Shown piece after piece: positions 1 through 9,391 of a DNA stretch of 64,000 bases (the stretch's first letter is position 1; the number at the start of each line of letters is the position of its first letter). Under the pieces are notes generated by a model. It was not told the origin of the DNA. It ran no database searches and saw only the letters and a program-made list of their open reading frames with translations. The DNA comes from Muribaculaceae bacterium (GTDB lineage Bacteria > Bacteroidota > Bacteroidia > Bacteroidales > Muribaculaceae), in the NCBI GenBank assembly GCA_023664185.1, contig JAMPGA010000003.1, positions 141,446-205,445 of the forward strand, in the 5' to 3' direction. The translations under genes and the position numbers were made by a program.

Positions 1-23
1 ATTATTTGATTGAGTGCTCTTTT

Positions 24-2147
24 TTATTCACATTTGTTGTTAAACAATCTCTTAAGTTTGTCCTCCATGGCTATGATCTCGTCGCGGATCTGCGCGGCCT
101 CGATGAAATTCATATCCTTGGCCGCCTGACGCATGTCGGTGCGTCGGCGTTCTATGAGGCGTTCCAGCTCGGGAGTCGAGAGGTAGGCCATGACGGGGTC
201 GGCGGCCAGGTCGACCGGGCGTGTGAACTCCTCGCCGTAGGGCTGGGGAGCCGATTTCTTCTTCTTTGGAGTCTGAGACTTCGAGCTGCCCGATGTGGCA
301 GCCGAGGTGGTGCGTCCCTGCTTTACGGGTGTATCGTCGATATCGAAGTCGGTGTCCACACCCACGATGGCGTTGCGAGCCTTGATGATGGCTGTCGGCG
401 TTATGCCGTGCTTCTCGTTGTAGGCCAGCTGGAGCGAGCGTCGGCGTGCCGTCTCGTCGATGGTCTGCTGCATGGAGTCGGTCACCTTGTCGGCATACAT
501 TATCACGGTGCCGTTGAGGTTTCGGGCGGCGCGGCCCACAGTCTGTGTGAGCGAGCGGTGGTTGCGCAGGAATCCCTCTTTGTCGGCGTCAAGAATGGCC
601 ACCAGCGACACTTCAGGCAGGTCCAGACCCTCGCGCAGCAGGTTTACACCGATGAGCACATCGTAGACTCCGGCCCTCAGTCCGTCGAGTATCTTTATGC
701 GGTCCAGGGTGTCGACGTCGCTGTGTATATAGGCAGTCTTTATGCGGAGTTTCTGCATGTACTCGTTCAGCTCCTCGGCCATGCGCTTGGTGAGGGTGGT
801 GACCAGTGTGCGCTCCCCGCGCTCTATGCGGGTGTTTATCTCCTCAAGCAGGTCGTCGATCTGATTGAGCGACGGGCGCACCTCTATCACAGGGTCGAGC
901 AGGCCGGTGGGACGAATGATCTGTTCCACCACCACACCCTCGCTGCGCTGCAGCTCGTAGTCGGCCGGAGTGGCGCTCACATAGAGCACCTGGGGTGTCA
1001 GAGCCTCAAACTCTTCAAACTTGAGCGGACGGTTGTCGAGTGCGGCCTCCAGGCGGAAGCCGTATTCCACAAGATTGGTTTTTCTCGACAGGTCGCCCCC
1101 ATACATGGCTCGGCACTGCGGCAGTGTGACGTGGCTCTCGTCGATGATGGTGAGGAAGTCTTTCGGGAAATAGTCGAGCAGGCAGAAGGGACGCATGCCG
1201 GGACGGCGCCCGTCGAAGTATCGCGAATAGTTTTCGATGCCCGAGCAGTGGCCCACTTCGCGGAGCATCTCCACATCGTAGGTGACGCGCTCCAGCAGAC
1301 GCTTGGCCTCGAGCTCCTTGCCTATATGGAAGAAGTCGTTATACTGTTTGCCCAGATCCACTTCGATCTGGCCTATGGCTGTGCCCATGCGTTCGGGCGA
1401 GGTGACAAACAGATTGGCCGGATAGATCTGGAAAATATCGTGGTCGCCCAGCGAGACGCCGTCGTCGGGGTGGAGAGTCTTGATCGACTCTATCTCATCG
1501 CCCCAGAAGGATACTCTCACCATTATCTCTTCGTAGGCCAGACGGATGTCTACGGTGTCACCCTTGACGCGAAATGTGCCGCGCGAGAGCTCCACCTCGT
1601 TGCGCGAGTAGAGAGCATTGACCAGCTGGCGCAGAAACACGTTGCGGGCTATCTTCTGGCCCACACGCAGTTTTATCACATTGGCGTCGAAGTCTTCGGG
1701 GTTGCCCATGCCGTAGAGACACGACACCGACGAGACCACCACCACATCCTTGCGCCCCGACAGCAGGGCTGACACCGTGGAGAGGCGCAGACGCTCAATC
1801 TCGTCGTTGATCATCAGATCCTTTTCGATGTATTTGTCTGACGAGGGGATGTATGCCTCGGGCTGGTAGTAGTCGTAATAGCTCACGAAATACTGCACCG
1901 AGTTCTCAGGGAAGAAGCTTTTGAACTCGCTGTAAAGCTGGGCCGCCAGCGTCTTGTTATGGCTGAGAATCAGTGTGGGTTTGCCGGTGCGGGCTATCAC
2001 ATTGGCCATGGTGAAGGTCTTGCCCGAGCCGGTGACACCAAGCAGTGTCTGAGCCTTCTCGCCGGCGTTTATCCCCTTCACCAGCTGGTCGATGGCCTGC
2101 GGCTGGTCGCCCGTGGGCTTGTATTGTGAAGAGAGTTTGAATTCCAT
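24..2147 (-). CDS. uvrB: UvrABC excinuclease subunit B
   Basis: UvrB is the DNA-damage verification helicase of nucleotide excision repair: UvrA loads it and it recruits UvrC for incision. The 707-residue product is close to the usual family length. It has the Walker A motif GVTGSGKT (about residues 37-44), the Tyr-rich beta-hairpin region ([12 protein letters not shown], about 90-101) that inserts between the strands, the helicase motif IDESH, and a C-terminal UVR domain (about 660-700) that contacts UvrC. A low-complexity Ser/Thr/Lys linker precedes the UVR domain. The ATG overlaps the stop of the upstream small lipoprotein gene as TGATG, so it is the last gene of the porQ-cmk-ispH-lipoprotein-uvrB series. 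Identity is secure. Confidence 0.98.
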   Translation of the reverse strand: MEFKLSSQYKPTGDQPQAIDQLVKGINAGEKAQTLLGVTGSGKTFTMANVIARTGKPTLILSHNKTLAAQLYSEFKSFFPENSVQYFVSYYDYYQPEAYIPSSDKYIEKDLMINDEIERLRLSTVSALLSGRKDVVVVSSVSCLYGMGNPEDFDANVIKLRVGQKIARNVFLRQLVNALYSRNEVELSRGTFRVKGDTVDIRLAYEEIMVRVSFWGDEIESIKTLHPDDGVSLGDHDIFQIYPANLFVTSPERMGTAIGQIEVDLGKQYNDFFHIGKELEAKRLLERVTYDVEMLREVGHCSGIENYSRYFDGRRPGMRPFCLLDYFPKDFLTIIDESHVTLPQCRAMYGGDLSRKTNLVEYGFRLEAALDNRPLKFEEFEALTPQVLYVSATPADYELQRSEGVVVEQIIRPTGLLDPVIEVRPSLNQIDDLLEEINTRIERGERTLVTTLTKRMAEELNEYMQKLRIKTAYIHSDVDTLDRIKILDGLRAGVYDVLIGVNLLREGLDLPEVSLVAILDADKEGFLRNHRSLTQTVGRAARNLNGTVIMYADKVTDSMQQTIDETARRRSLQLAYNEKHGITPTAIIKARNAIVGVDTDFDIDDTPVKQGRTTSAATSGSSKSQTPKKKKSAPQPYGEEFTRPVDLAADPVMAYLSTPELERLIERRRTDMRQAAKDMNFIEAAQIRDEIIAMEDKLKRLFNNKCE

Positions 2148-2449
2148 CAGAAAAGGATTTTGGCGAGCGAGTCGCTTCCAGCCTTGATGCCGTCGGTAAA
2201 ACCGGCCTCATAGTCGTCGGCGCTGCCACGTCCGAGTTTGGAGTCGATGTTTGAAATGCGTGCTCTCACCTCCAGGAGCTTCTCCTGCAGCTGCTCCTCG
2301 TCGTCGGCCACGGCTATCACGTCGCGTGCATGGGCCTGTCCGAGGGCATATGCCTCCTTGTCGCGAGAGCGGCTGAAGAGTTTCCCCTCGCTTCCGCCAC
2401 ATGAGGCAAGGGTCAGGACTATGGCTATGATGGTAAATATCTGTTTCAT
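2147..2449 (-). CDS. small lipoprotein, function unknown
   Basis: A 100-residue protein beginning MKQIFTIIAIVLTLASCGG: a short Lys-led hydrophobic signal ending in a lipobox (LASC), so the mature protein should be lipid-anchored at Cys17. The mature part is charged, has a short Glu/Asp/Gln-rich helix and no motif I recognise. Its ATG overlaps the ispH stop (ATGA) and its TGA overlaps the uvrB ATG. A longer in-frame reading to 2614 exists, but it lies inside ispH and lacks signal-peptide character, so the lipoprotein start is preferred. Its place between ispH and uvrB reflects operon packing and gives no functional clue. Confidence 0.85.
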   Translation of the reverse strand: MKQIFTIIAIVLTLASCGGSEGKLFSRSRDKEAYALGQAHARDVIAVADDEEQLQEKLLEVRARISNIDSKLGRGSADDYEAGFTDGIKAGSDSLAKILF

Positions 2450-3321
2450 TGTTGCGAAAGATAAGAGTCCACGCGGTCTCTGACCTGCTCCATCAGCCAG
2501 CGCGGAGTCGAGGTGGCGCCGCATATGCCTATGCTTCCGACTCCCTCTATCCAGGTGGGATCGAAGTCGGTCGGGCGCGAGAGCAGGCGGGTGTTGGGGT
2601 TGGCGGCCAGACACTCGTTGTAGAGCACCTTGCCGTTGCTGCTCTTGGCTCCTGCCACAAAGAGCACCACGTCGTGGGCGGCGGCAAACTCGCGCAGATG
2701 GTTCACACGGTTGGCCACCTGGCGGCAGATGGTATCGTGATACGTAAATTTAACACCCGGAGCCACCCGGCGGTTTATCTCGGCCACCATATCGGCCAGT
2801 CCCTGCAGCGACATGGTGGTCTGCGAGTAGAGGGCTATGTCGCGGCTGAAGTCCAGGCGGTCCAGCTGCGAGATGTTTTCCACCACGATGGCCTCGCCGG
2901 CGGTCTGACCCACAAGGCCGTTCACCTCGGCATGGCCTGCCTTGCCGTAGATCACTATCTGTGGACGCTTGCCGGGGGCGTCGTAGGTCTCTTTTATGCG
3001 GCGCTGCAGCTGGAGCACCACGGGGCATGTGGCATCCACAATTTCAATGCCCTTGCTGCTGGCAGTGTGATAGGTGGATGGGGGTTCACCGTGGGCGCGC
3101 AGCAACACGCGGGCACCGGAGAGGTTTTCGAGGTCGGCGTGGGTGATGGTCTGCAGCCCTTTGCGCTCCAGGCGCTCCACTTCGTCGGAGTTGTGGACTA
3201 TGTCGCCCAGGCAATACAGAGGCTCGGCGGAGCGTTCAAGTTCCTCCTCGGCCTTGCGTATGGCCGTCACCACGCCGTGGCAGAACCCCGAACGGACGTC
3301 AATCTCAATTACCGGCTTCAT
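2446..3321 (-). CDS. ispH: 4-hydroxy-3-methylbut-2-enyl diphosphate reductase
   Basis: Last enzyme of the MEP isoprenoid pathway. It is a cytoplasmic 4Fe-4S protein reducing HMBPP to IPP and DMAPP. The 291-residue product carries the three cluster-ligand cysteines in the expected contexts: Cys14 (GFCHGV), Cys99 (DATCP) and Cys199 (DTICR). It also has the substrate-binding His residues in IVHN (43) and RAHGEPP (77) and the family SSN motif (AKSSNGKVL). The start overlaps the cmk stop by ATGA and the stop overlaps the small lipoprotein start, indicating translational coupling. The length fits the Bacteroidota form without extra domains. Confidence 0.97.
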   Translation of the reverse strand: MKPVIEIDVRSGFCHGVVTAIRKAEEELERSAEPLYCLGDIVHNSDEVERLERKGLQTITHADLENLSGARVLLRAHGEPPSTYHTASSKGIEIVDATCPVVLQLQRRIKETYDAPGKRPQIVIYGKAGHAEVNGLVGQTAGEAIVVENISQLDRLDFSRDIALYSQTTMSLQGLADMVAEINRRVAPGVKFTYHDTICRQVANRVNHLREFAAAHDVVLFVAGAKSSNGKVLYNECLAANPNTRLLSRPTDFDPTWIEGVGSIGICGATSTPRWLMEQVRDRVDSYLSQQ

Positions 3322-4016
3322 CGTTCGATGGTGTTGCGGAAAAGCTCGAGCAGGAAGCGGTTCTGCTCGTCGGGGGTCATATCGGAGTTGTCGAGCAGTA
3401 TGGCGTCGGCCGCGCGGCGCAGGGGGCTCTCCTTGCGAGTCTCGTCGATATGGTCGCGCGAGCGCACATTGTCGAGCACCTCCTCGTAGGTCACCTTCTC
3501 GCCTTTATCAGTGAGCTCCTTGAAGCGGCGCTGGGCACGTTTTTCGGCCGAGGCGTTGACAAATATCTTCAGCTCTGCCTCTGGGAACACGGCTGTGCCG
3601 ATGTCGCGGCCATCCATCACTATCCCCTTGTTACGCCCCATCTCGCGCTGCATCCTCACCAGATCGTGGCGCACCTCTGCTATGGCAGCCACGGGCGACA
3701 CGCACTCCGACACCTCAAGACCGCGTATCTCGTCCTCCACCACCTGGCCGTTCAGCTCGGTGAGCTGCGTGCTGTCGGGCAGAACCTTGAAGTCTATATG
3801 GATATCGGGGAGAGCCTTCACGATGGCGTCGGTCTGCGGCTCTGTGCCGGGCGCTATCATGCCGTGGCGCATGGCATAGAGGGTGACGGCGCGATACATG
3901 GCGCCCGAGTCGATGTAGCGGTAGCCGATTTCGGCGGCCAGATGGCGCGCCATGGTGCTTTTGCCCGACGATGAATATCCGTCGATGGCTATGATAATTT
4001 TATCTTGAGAACTCAT
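3318..4016 (-). CDS. cmk: cytidylate kinase
   Basis: CMP/dCMP kinase of pyrimidine nucleotide salvage and membrane-lipid precursor supply. The 232-residue product has the P-loop GYSSSGKS (about residues 13-20), the GAMYRAVT nucleotide-binding segment, the DGRDIGTAVFPEAELKIF segment and the RSRDHIDETRKESPL lid region typical of bacterial Cmk. It overlaps the upstream porQ by 17 nt and the downstream ispH by 4 nt, so it is in the middle of one transcription unit. Confidence 0.97.
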   Translation of the reverse strand: MSSQDKIIIAIDGYSSSGKSTMARHLAAEIGYRYIDSGAMYRAVTLYAMRHGMIAPGTEPQTDAIVKALPDIHIDFKVLPDSTQLTELNGQVVEDEIRGLEVSECVSPVAAIAEVRHDLVRMQREMGRNKGIVMDGRDIGTAVFPEAELKIFVNASAEKRAQRRFKELTDKGEKVTYEEVLDNVRSRDHIDETRKESPLRRAADAILLDNSDMTPDEQNRFLLELFRNTIER

Positions 4017-5034
4017 ATAGATTCGTTGAAATGTTGAGCATGAGGGTAGTGGCGCCCGAGTGGGGCTGAGCCAGGGCGAGCCCGAGGCCGAAATTGCGCA
4101 CCTTCAGACCCAGAGAGGCCGAGAAACCCGACAGAAACGAGCGTTTGTAGGTCGACATATCGGTGCGGGTCTTGTAGTTGTAGCCCAGGCCGATTCTAAA
4201 CTTGTCGGATGGGGTAAAGTCGACTCCGAAGATAAGGTGGCGGAAAAGGTTTGAGCCGAAACTTTCTTTGAGCTCGGGCTCAGAGCTTTCGGTGCCGTCG
4301 CCGGTGTGCCAGTAGGGCAGTTTCCATTTTGTCAGATTCCAGGCGGTCACCGAGAATACTATCGGGAGAGTGCCAAACGACTTCGAGGCACCCAGACGGA
4401 TGTCGATGGGCAGGTGGTCGTAGCGCTCGTTGAAGCGTTTCACCTGGCCGCCCAGATTGGCCACCATGGCCGAGAAGGAAAAGTCTGATTCGGGATTGTA
4501 ATAGTTGACACCCAGATCGGTGGCTATGGCAAAAGCCGTGTAGGCGTCATATGTGGAGTAGGCAAACTTTATGGTTGCACCTCCGCGCCAGCGCTCAGAT
4601 ATGTCGTGGGCATAGGTGCCGGAAAATATCATATCCTTTGGCGAGAAATCGCCCGTGAGCACTCCGTTTATGTCGGCACCCTTGATAGAACCGTAGCCAA
4701 AATACTGAATGCCGGCAGCCCAGGCTCCATGCTCGCCGGCGGCTTTGCCAAACTTCACACCGGCAAAGTTACTGTCGCCGATATAGTGCATATAGTTCAC
4801 CCCGAGTTGCATCTCCATCTCCGGGCCGAGCAGACCAGGGTTGCGGTCGGCCGCATTGATATCGTCGTCAAGATTGGATATGTTTATTCCGCCCAGACCA
4901 TAAGCCAGGGTAGAGGAGGGGATGTTGAGAAAAGAGTATGAAGTAGATCCGTCCTGAGCCCCGGCAGAGAGCGGAAGGGTCAGGCAGATGAAACTTGCAA
5001 GTATGTAAAATAATCGGCGTAGCATTTCAGGCAT
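4000..5034 (-). CDS. porQ: PorQ-like outer-membrane protein (PorP/SprF-type barrel)
   Basis: A 344-residue secreted protein with an N-terminal signal peptide ending near residue 26 (SAGAQDG), followed by Gly/aromatic-rich beta-barrel sequence (SSTLAYGLGG, NPGLLGPEMEMQLGVNYMHYIGD, GIQYFGYGS). It resembles PorQ of Bacteroidota, described as a type IX secretion component in Porphyromonas but also present in species without a working type IX system. No other por/gld/spr gene is in the window, so a secretion role here is unproven. An alternative ATG lies 9 nt downstream (MLRRLFYI). It leads the cmk-ispH-uvrB operon. A weak -7-like box (one mismatch) lies near 5078-5085. Confidence 0.82.
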   Translation of the reverse strand: MPEMLRRLFYILASFICLTLPLSAGAQDGSTSYSFLNIPSSTLAYGLGGINISNLDDDINAADRNPGLLGPEMEMQLGVNYMHYIGDSNFAGVKFGKAAGEHGAWAAGIQYFGYGSIKGADINGVLTGDFSPKDMIFSGTYAHDISERWRGGATIKFAYSTYDAYTAFAIATDLGVNYYNPESDFSFSAMVANLGGQVKRFNERYDHLPIDIRLGASKSFGTLPIVFSVTAWNLTKWKLPYWHTGDGTESSEPELKESFGSNLFRHLIFGVDFTPSDKFRIGLGYNYKTRTDMSTYKRSFLSGFSASLGLKVRNFGLGLALAQPHSGATTLMLNISTNLYEFSR

Positions 5035-5112
5035 AGTGTTACTATATATAAACGATGCATAATGCCGATTATTGCATCAATGCTACATACATCAATCTCG
5101 AATATGCCAGTG

Positions 5113-5210
5113 GCTATGCGACCTCTCCGAGGCCGTTTCTAATTGATAATCAAAACCCACACCTCGGCGTGGGGCTATAATTATTTTTCACCTCTTCGAG
5201 GTTATGCTCA
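5113..5210. repeat. dispersed triple-hairpin intergenic repeat, copy A
   Basis: Intergenic element between the outer-membrane protein gene (ending 5286) and porQ (starting 5034). It contains three small stem-loops: CCTC-tcc-GAGG near 5122, a central CCCACACCTCGGCGTGGGG around 5157-5175, and ACCTC-ttc-GAGGT near 5190. A 12-bp pair, attgataatcaa near 5142 and ttgattatcaat near 5245, brackets the centre and its right side. The layout matches copies at 8344, 30294, 39106 and 58806, although this copy has diverged spacers. Confidence 0.75.
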
Positions 5211-5264
5211 ATAATGGATTATTCAATTATGTGGGGAGTAAATAATTGATTATCAATAACTAAC

Positions 5265-5285
5265 AATTCTACATTCTCAATTCAC
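5265..5285 (-). repeat. TTGAGAA heptad array at a gene 3' end
   Basis: Read on the minus strand, immediately after the TAA of the outer-membrane protein gene, there are two heptads, TTGAGAA and TGTAGAA (5280 to 5267), preceded by GTGAA. The same unit follows the genes ending at 8450 and 39089. In each case it lies between the gene and a triple-hairpin repeat and reads TTGAGAA on the coding strand. Confidence 0.6.
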
Positions 5286-8192
5286 TTATCTTTTTTTGGG
5301 CTGGATGTTGAGGCGGTATTGGGCTGAGAATAGGATGTAGCGGGGCAGGGCGTTGGTGTAGCTCACAGTGCGTCCGGTGGCCGAGACGGCATAGCTGACA
5401 TTGGTGAGCTGGTGGAGCATATCGAAGCCGTCGATCATAAATGTCCAGCGCTTGGCTGTGGGTGGAACCCAGCTGAGGCGAAGGTTCCAGATGGCGTCGT
5501 TGGTGTCGAGCTCCTTCACTCCGTAGCCGCGGCGTGAGTAGACCTTGAAGTCGGTGCTAATGCCCAGTCCGTAGGGGAGCTGGAACTGCCCGATCAGACC
5601 GTAGGTGAAGTGGTGGGCATCAATGTCGTTGAAGTCCTCGCGCGCCGACTGGTTGTGGCGGTTGAGGTATGATCCCTGCACCTCCAGATTCTGCTTGCCT
5701 ATCTGCCATCCCAGTCTGAGGCTGCCGTTTACAATACGGTTGCTCACGGTGAACTGTTCGGGATAGCTGAGATTTACACCAATCATATCGGCATACTGTC
5801 CGAATGTGGCGCTGACAGATGGGGTGATGGAAAACTGTTCCTTTTTGCCAAACTGTAGATTGAAGTGTTCGGAGAGGGTGACGTCGTGGTTGCCGTCAAC
5901 GTTGTAAGTGCGTGTGTGGCGCACACCGGTCGAGGTGTCGTAGGTATATCCGCGCACCAGCTCGTTGGTGGTGAAGTTGTATGACAGAGTTAAATTGTTG
6001 TTGAGGGGATGAGCGTCGCGTTTGGGGCTGAAATACCAGAGCATATTGTGTTTGTGGCTATACTGGGTGCGGAGATTGGGATTGCCTTCAATGATGTTGA
6101 GTGGGTTGGAGTCGTCGACAACATCGATCATATCTATCATATTGGGTGTCTTGTTCTGTATTTCCCAATTGTAGCGCAGGGTGTGGGTGTAGGTGCGGCG
6201 TCGTGATTTGGTGTCGTGAATCTTGAACTGATATTCTGCCCATGTGTCCCACCGCCCGGTCCTCACCAACAGATAGTTGTCCTTGAGCATGTAGTTCAGG
6301 CCAGAGCGTGTATAGTTGAGGTGGCTGTGTTTAAGTGACACGGTTGGCGACAACACTACAATGAGGCCGTCCATGTTTTTAAACGATGTATTCCACGACA
6401 GGCGGGGCATGAGTGAATGGGTGTTCTCTATGAGGCGCGATGTATATGAATTGTCCGGGTCGAAAGTGCTGAGCCATCCGGCCGGGAGAGTGCCATAGAT
6501 GCCAAGGTCGTCGAGGCGGTCGAGGGCATATTGCGATTTGTCTCGTGCACGGTCGAAGAACCTGTATTCATAATTGATGGTGAAGTATACATTCCTGACA
6601 TTGAAGAAGAATGTGAGATTGTTCATAAGGGTGAGCTCATGGTTGGGCGAGTTGTCGGTGAACTGCCGTTTGCGATGAGCCGGAACGGGGTCAGTGCCAT
6701 AGTTGATGGTATAGTCGTTCCAGGTGTCCTCCTTCTGGGTCTTATATTTAATGCCGGGCTCCCATGTGAGGCGGTAGCTGGTGCGGGGTATCTTCCAGGC
6801 CACGTTGGGGAAAGCCTGAAACTCGCCGTCTCTGCGGGCGGCATCGCTGCGTGTTATCGAACGGTTTATCACGGCGTTGAGCTGCTCGGGAGAGCCGTCG
6901 GAGTAGATGGCTTCGATGGCTTTGAGGGTTATATCTTTCTGCTCCTCGTTGAAGGTGGCCGAGATGGACTGCGATCCGTTGTCACGGCGCCCGTAGCGGC
7001 CCACAAGCATGCCTGCCACCCAATACTGGTCGGTGCGATGCCTGAAATTATGGCGTGTGTCAAACTTGAGCTCGCGCTGGCGCGATGAGCCGTAGGAATT
7101 GTCATAGGTGTCGCCTCCCTGCAGGAAGTTGGTGCGTGCGGTGGTGCGCACATTGTCGGTGGCAGTGTGCTCTATGGAGGCGTGTCCCCAGCCACGAGTG
7201 CTCTCGTCGGCGTTGTGATAGTCGTAGTTTACGGCGCCCATCTTGTAGCGTCTGGTGCCCGACGGGAGACTCTCGGGACGCCACGAGTCGTTTTTGCCCG
7301 GCTCACGGTTGTCGTTGAGGTTATTGATGTTGCCAAGCAGTGTGAGACTAAACAGCGGTCGGAACCATGAGGCAAACAGGCGCCCGGTGTAGCGATCTCC
7401 GGTGCCATATCCACCCTGGGCGTTCAGTATCCAGCCCTGGTTGTACTCCTTCTTCAGTTTCACATCCATTGTGAGGTGCTTCTGAGCCGTCGGGTCGTTA
7501 TCCCATTTCTCCTTCTCAGTCTGTCCCTGATATACCTCGATATTCTTCACCGTATAGGCTCCGATGTTTTGGAGCATCAGGTTGTTGTTGCCGTCGAGAA
7601 ACTCCTTGCCGTTGAGCAGCAGCGACTCCACCTGCTCGCCGTTGAAGGTTATCACACCACCCTCTTTCAGCTCCACACCCGGCAGCTGCGCCACCAGGGC
7701 GTCGAGCATCGACCCCTCGGCCAGCTGGAAGGCATCGGCGTTGAAGACTATTGTGTCACCTTTGTTGTAGAATTTTATCTTTGAAGCCGTCACTGTGACC
7801 TCGTTGAGCTTGAGGGGGGCACGCTCCATAAAAATGGTAGGAATGGTGCGAGACTGCTCACGTTTGCCCACTTTCTCCACTTTGTAGGTGATGGTCTGAG
7901 GTGTGTAGCCTTCACAAACCACGTCAAACACATAGGTAGAGTCGCAGCGTGGAACGGTAAAGTTGAAATATGACTGTTCAATCACTTCGCCGTCGCGGAA
8001 AGTGGCTCCTCTGTTGCAGCGTATTGAGTCTTTGGGATTGCCCAGAGAGTCGTAGGTTATTACGTATGCCTTGGTAAGATCGGTTTTTGCAAATGATTCC
8101 TTCACTCGTCCGGAGAGATAAAAATAGTTATCGGCAAAAACCGGAAAAAGAGTGATAATGATAGCTGCAAGTGGCAGCAACAGACGTTTCAT
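5286..8192 (-). CDS. TonB-dependent-receptor-like outer-membrane beta-barrel protein
   Basis: A 968-residue protein with a signal peptide (about 1-20), an N-terminal carboxypeptidase-regulatory-like Ig fold (about 25-125), a plug-like segment (LNEVTVTASKIKFYNKGDTIVF, then LPGVELKEGGVITFNGE, about 130-230), and a long Tyr/Asn/Arg-rich C-terminal barrel. This arrangement matches the outer-membrane beta-barrel family (OMP_b-brl_3) of Bacteroidota, related to TonB receptors. No SusD partner, anti-sigma factor or degradative enzyme is adjacent, so the substrate cannot be inferred. The gene appears monocistronic, with a dispersed repeat on each side. Only a weak -7-like box (one mismatch, about 8280-8287) is visible upstream. 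Confidence 0.85.
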   Translation of the reverse strand: MKRLLLPLAAIIITLFPVFADNYFYLSGRVKESFAKTDLTKAYVITYDSLGNPKDSIRCNRGATFRDGEVIEQSYFNFTVPRCDSTYVFDVVCEGYTPQTITYKVEKVGKREQSRTIPTIFMERAPLKLNEVTVTASKIKFYNKGDTIVFNADAFQLAEGSMLDALVAQLPGVELKEGGVITFNGEQVESLLLNGKEFLDGNNNLMLQNIGAYTVKNIEVYQGQTEKEKWDNDPTAQKHLTMDVKLKKEYNQGWILNAQGGYGTGDRYTGRLFASWFRPLFSLTLLGNINNLNDNREPGKNDSWRPESLPSGTRRYKMGAVNYDYHNADESTRGWGHASIEHTATDNVRTTARTNFLQGGDTYDNSYGSSRQRELKFDTRHNFRHRTDQYWVAGMLVGRYGRRDNGSQSISATFNEEQKDITLKAIEAIYSDGSPEQLNAVINRSITRSDAARRDGEFQAFPNVAWKIPRTSYRLTWEPGIKYKTQKEDTWNDYTINYGTDPVPAHRKRQFTDNSPNHELTLMNNLTFFFNVRNVYFTINYEYRFFDRARDKSQYALDRLDDLGIYGTLPAGWLSTFDPDNSYTSRLIENTHSLMPRLSWNTSFKNMDGLIVVLSPTVSLKHSHLNYTRSGLNYMLKDNYLLVRTGRWDTWAEYQFKIHDTKSRRRTYTHTLRYNWEIQNKTPNMIDMIDVVDDSNPLNIIEGNPNLRTQYSHKHNMLWYFSPKRDAHPLNNNLTLSYNFTTNELVRGYTYDTSTGVRHTRTYNVDGNHDVTLSEHFNLQFGKKEQFSITPSVSATFGQYADMIGVNLSYPEQFTVSNRIVNGSLRLGWQIGKQNLEVQGSYLNRHNQSAREDFNDIDAHHFTYGLIGQFQLPYGLGISTDFKVYSRRGYGVKELDTNDAIWNLRLSWVPPTAKRWTFMIDGFDMLHQLTNVSYAVSATGRTVSYTNALPRYILFSAQYRLNIQPKKR

Positions 8193-8343
8193 GGGGTAGA
8201 TGTGGCGAATTTGAGAAAAATGTTTACAAATTTGCGATTAATTATTGTCTTTCGTGTGATAAAGACGATAAAATTGCCCCAATGTTACGTTTTTTTAGTT
8301 AAAGAAAGTTAATGGAAATTTAGAATTGAGAATTAGGTGTTTG

Positions 8344-8427
8344 GTAGCCTCGAAGAGGTCGCATAACCCAGCCCCACACTCTGGGTGTGGAGCGCCCATT
8401 AATCGACCTCTCCGAGGCTGTGCTCGC
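8344..8427. repeat. dispersed triple-hairpin intergenic repeat, copy B
   Basis: Well-preserved copy between the gene ending at 8450 and the outer-membrane protein gene starting at 8192. Arms GCCTCGAAGAGGTCG (8347-8361) and CGACCTCTCCGAGGC (8404-8418) are near-perfect inverted repeats. The centre is a CACAC/GTGTG hairpin (about 8375-8391). Outside the arms, TTGAGAA heptads lie on both flanks in inverted orientation (8325-8335 and 8430-8457), giving the whole block terminal-inverted-repeat character. Confidence 0.85.
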
Positions 8428-8429
8428 AG

Positions 8430-8457
8430 AAACTCTCAACTCTCAATTCTCAATTCA
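8430..8457 (-). repeat. TTGAGAA heptad array containing a stop codon
   Basis: On the minus strand the sequence reads TTGAA then TTGAGAA, TTGAGAG, TTGAGAG. The TGA stop of the FemAB/GNAT-like gene (8450-8452) lies inside the first unit, so the last residues of that protein are encoded at the repeat boundary. Confidence 0.8.
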
Positions 8458-9391
8458 ACCGTATTGTGAATTTGGCTGTGAGGGTGCAGCCGAGGCCTTC
8501 TTTGAAGTCGCAGAGGCCGCGTGAGGGGATCCCTTCCGACGAGGAGGGGCCCATGTCGAAGATGCGCATTCCGGGCATGGCGGCGTAGTGGCTGAACAGG
8601 TTGTAGGCCATGAAGTTCATGGGGTGGAGATGGCGGAATTCGGGCAGATCGCCCCAGTAGATGAGCTGCAGGGCACCGGGTGCGTTGTGATAGACGATGG
8701 CCGAGGCTATGTTTACGCCTTCGAGGCTGAGTAGAAAGACGTCCATCGGTATTATGCCCGAGGTGTCGACAAGGTCTGCTGCCGAGAGGTGCACCGGATA
8801 GCCCAGCGCTGTGTGGTTGGCGAGCACTATGCGGTGGGCTTCGGCCAGATCGGCCGGTGTGGCTCCGGGAAGGCTTTTAAACTCAAAGCCATGGCGGAGC
8901 GAGGCGTTGTATTTGTTGCGCACGTTGCGGTCGAGCGATTTCAGATAATCCCCTTCGCGGAGCAGATTGAGATCGAGATGATAGTTGTAGTCGCTCCACA
9001 TCACTTTTGCTCCGGCGCTCAGAAGAGCTTGCAGCTGGCGTGTCACCGGGCCATCGGAGTCATATGCCATCGGGGGCAGAATTATGCGCAACGGTGTGTA
9101 GCCCAGATATTGGCGCAAAGCCTCCACTGCCTCGACCCACATGGTGGCTTTCTGCCTGCCGCACTCCTGGATGCCTCCGAAGGGTGCTGAGAAGGGTGAG
9201 CGCAACTCGCCCCCCTTCGCTCCGGCTATCAGCCCGAAGCGTAGGCGCCCGTGGTCGTCGCTGAGCAGCAGATAGCTCACTTCGTCGCACTTCGAGCTGT
9301 TGAGCTCGCAAAAGGCTACGTTATTATATATATGTGTGGGTTGGGGAAAGAGACTGAGGTATTCGGTGGCGCTGACAGGCTGGATGTTCAT
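8450..9391 (-). CDS. FemAB/GNAT-like acyltransferase, substrate unknown
   Basis: A 313-residue cytoplasmic protein without a signal peptide. It resembles GNAT-fold/FemAB-like proteins: a central DRNVRNKYNASLRHGFEFKSL segment (about 150-170), then hydrophobic strands with SAIVYHNAPGALQLIYWGDLPEFRHLHPMNFMAYNLF, and a terminal FDMGPSSSEGIPSRGLCDFKEGLG segment typical of FemAB-like acyl transfer proteins that use an aminoacyl- or acyl-donor. Its start overlaps the stop of the threonylcarbamoyl-AMP synthase gene by ATGA, and it is the last gene of the series beginning at 14283. The true acceptor cannot be read from sequence. The stop codon falls in a repeat. Confidence 0.7.
   Translation of the reverse strand: MNIQPVSATEYLSLFPQPTHIYNNVAFCELNSSKCDEVSYLLLSDDHGRLRFGLIAGAKGGELRSPFSAPFGGIQECGRQKATMWVEAVEALRQYLGYTPLRIILPPMAYDSDGPVTRQLQALLSAGAKVMWSDYNYHLDLNLLREGDYLKSLDRNVRNKYNASLRHGFEFKSLPGATPADLAEAHRIVLANHTALGYPVHLSAADLVDTSGIIPMDVFLLSLEGVNIASAIVYHNAPGALQLIYWGDLPEFRHLHPMNFMAYNLFSHYAAMPGMRIFDMGPSSSEGIPSRGLCDFKEGLGCTLTAKFTIRLN

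Noticed and set aside
6-1772. 588-codon open frame on the plus strand opposite uvrB
   Set aside because: It is the antisense shadow of uvrB, with low-complexity His/Gly/Val-rich composition and no recognisable motif; uvrB is unambiguous on the other strand.
2450-2614. longer start for the small lipoprotein
   Set aside because: The extra residues are read out of ispH in another frame and would bury the lipoprotein signal.
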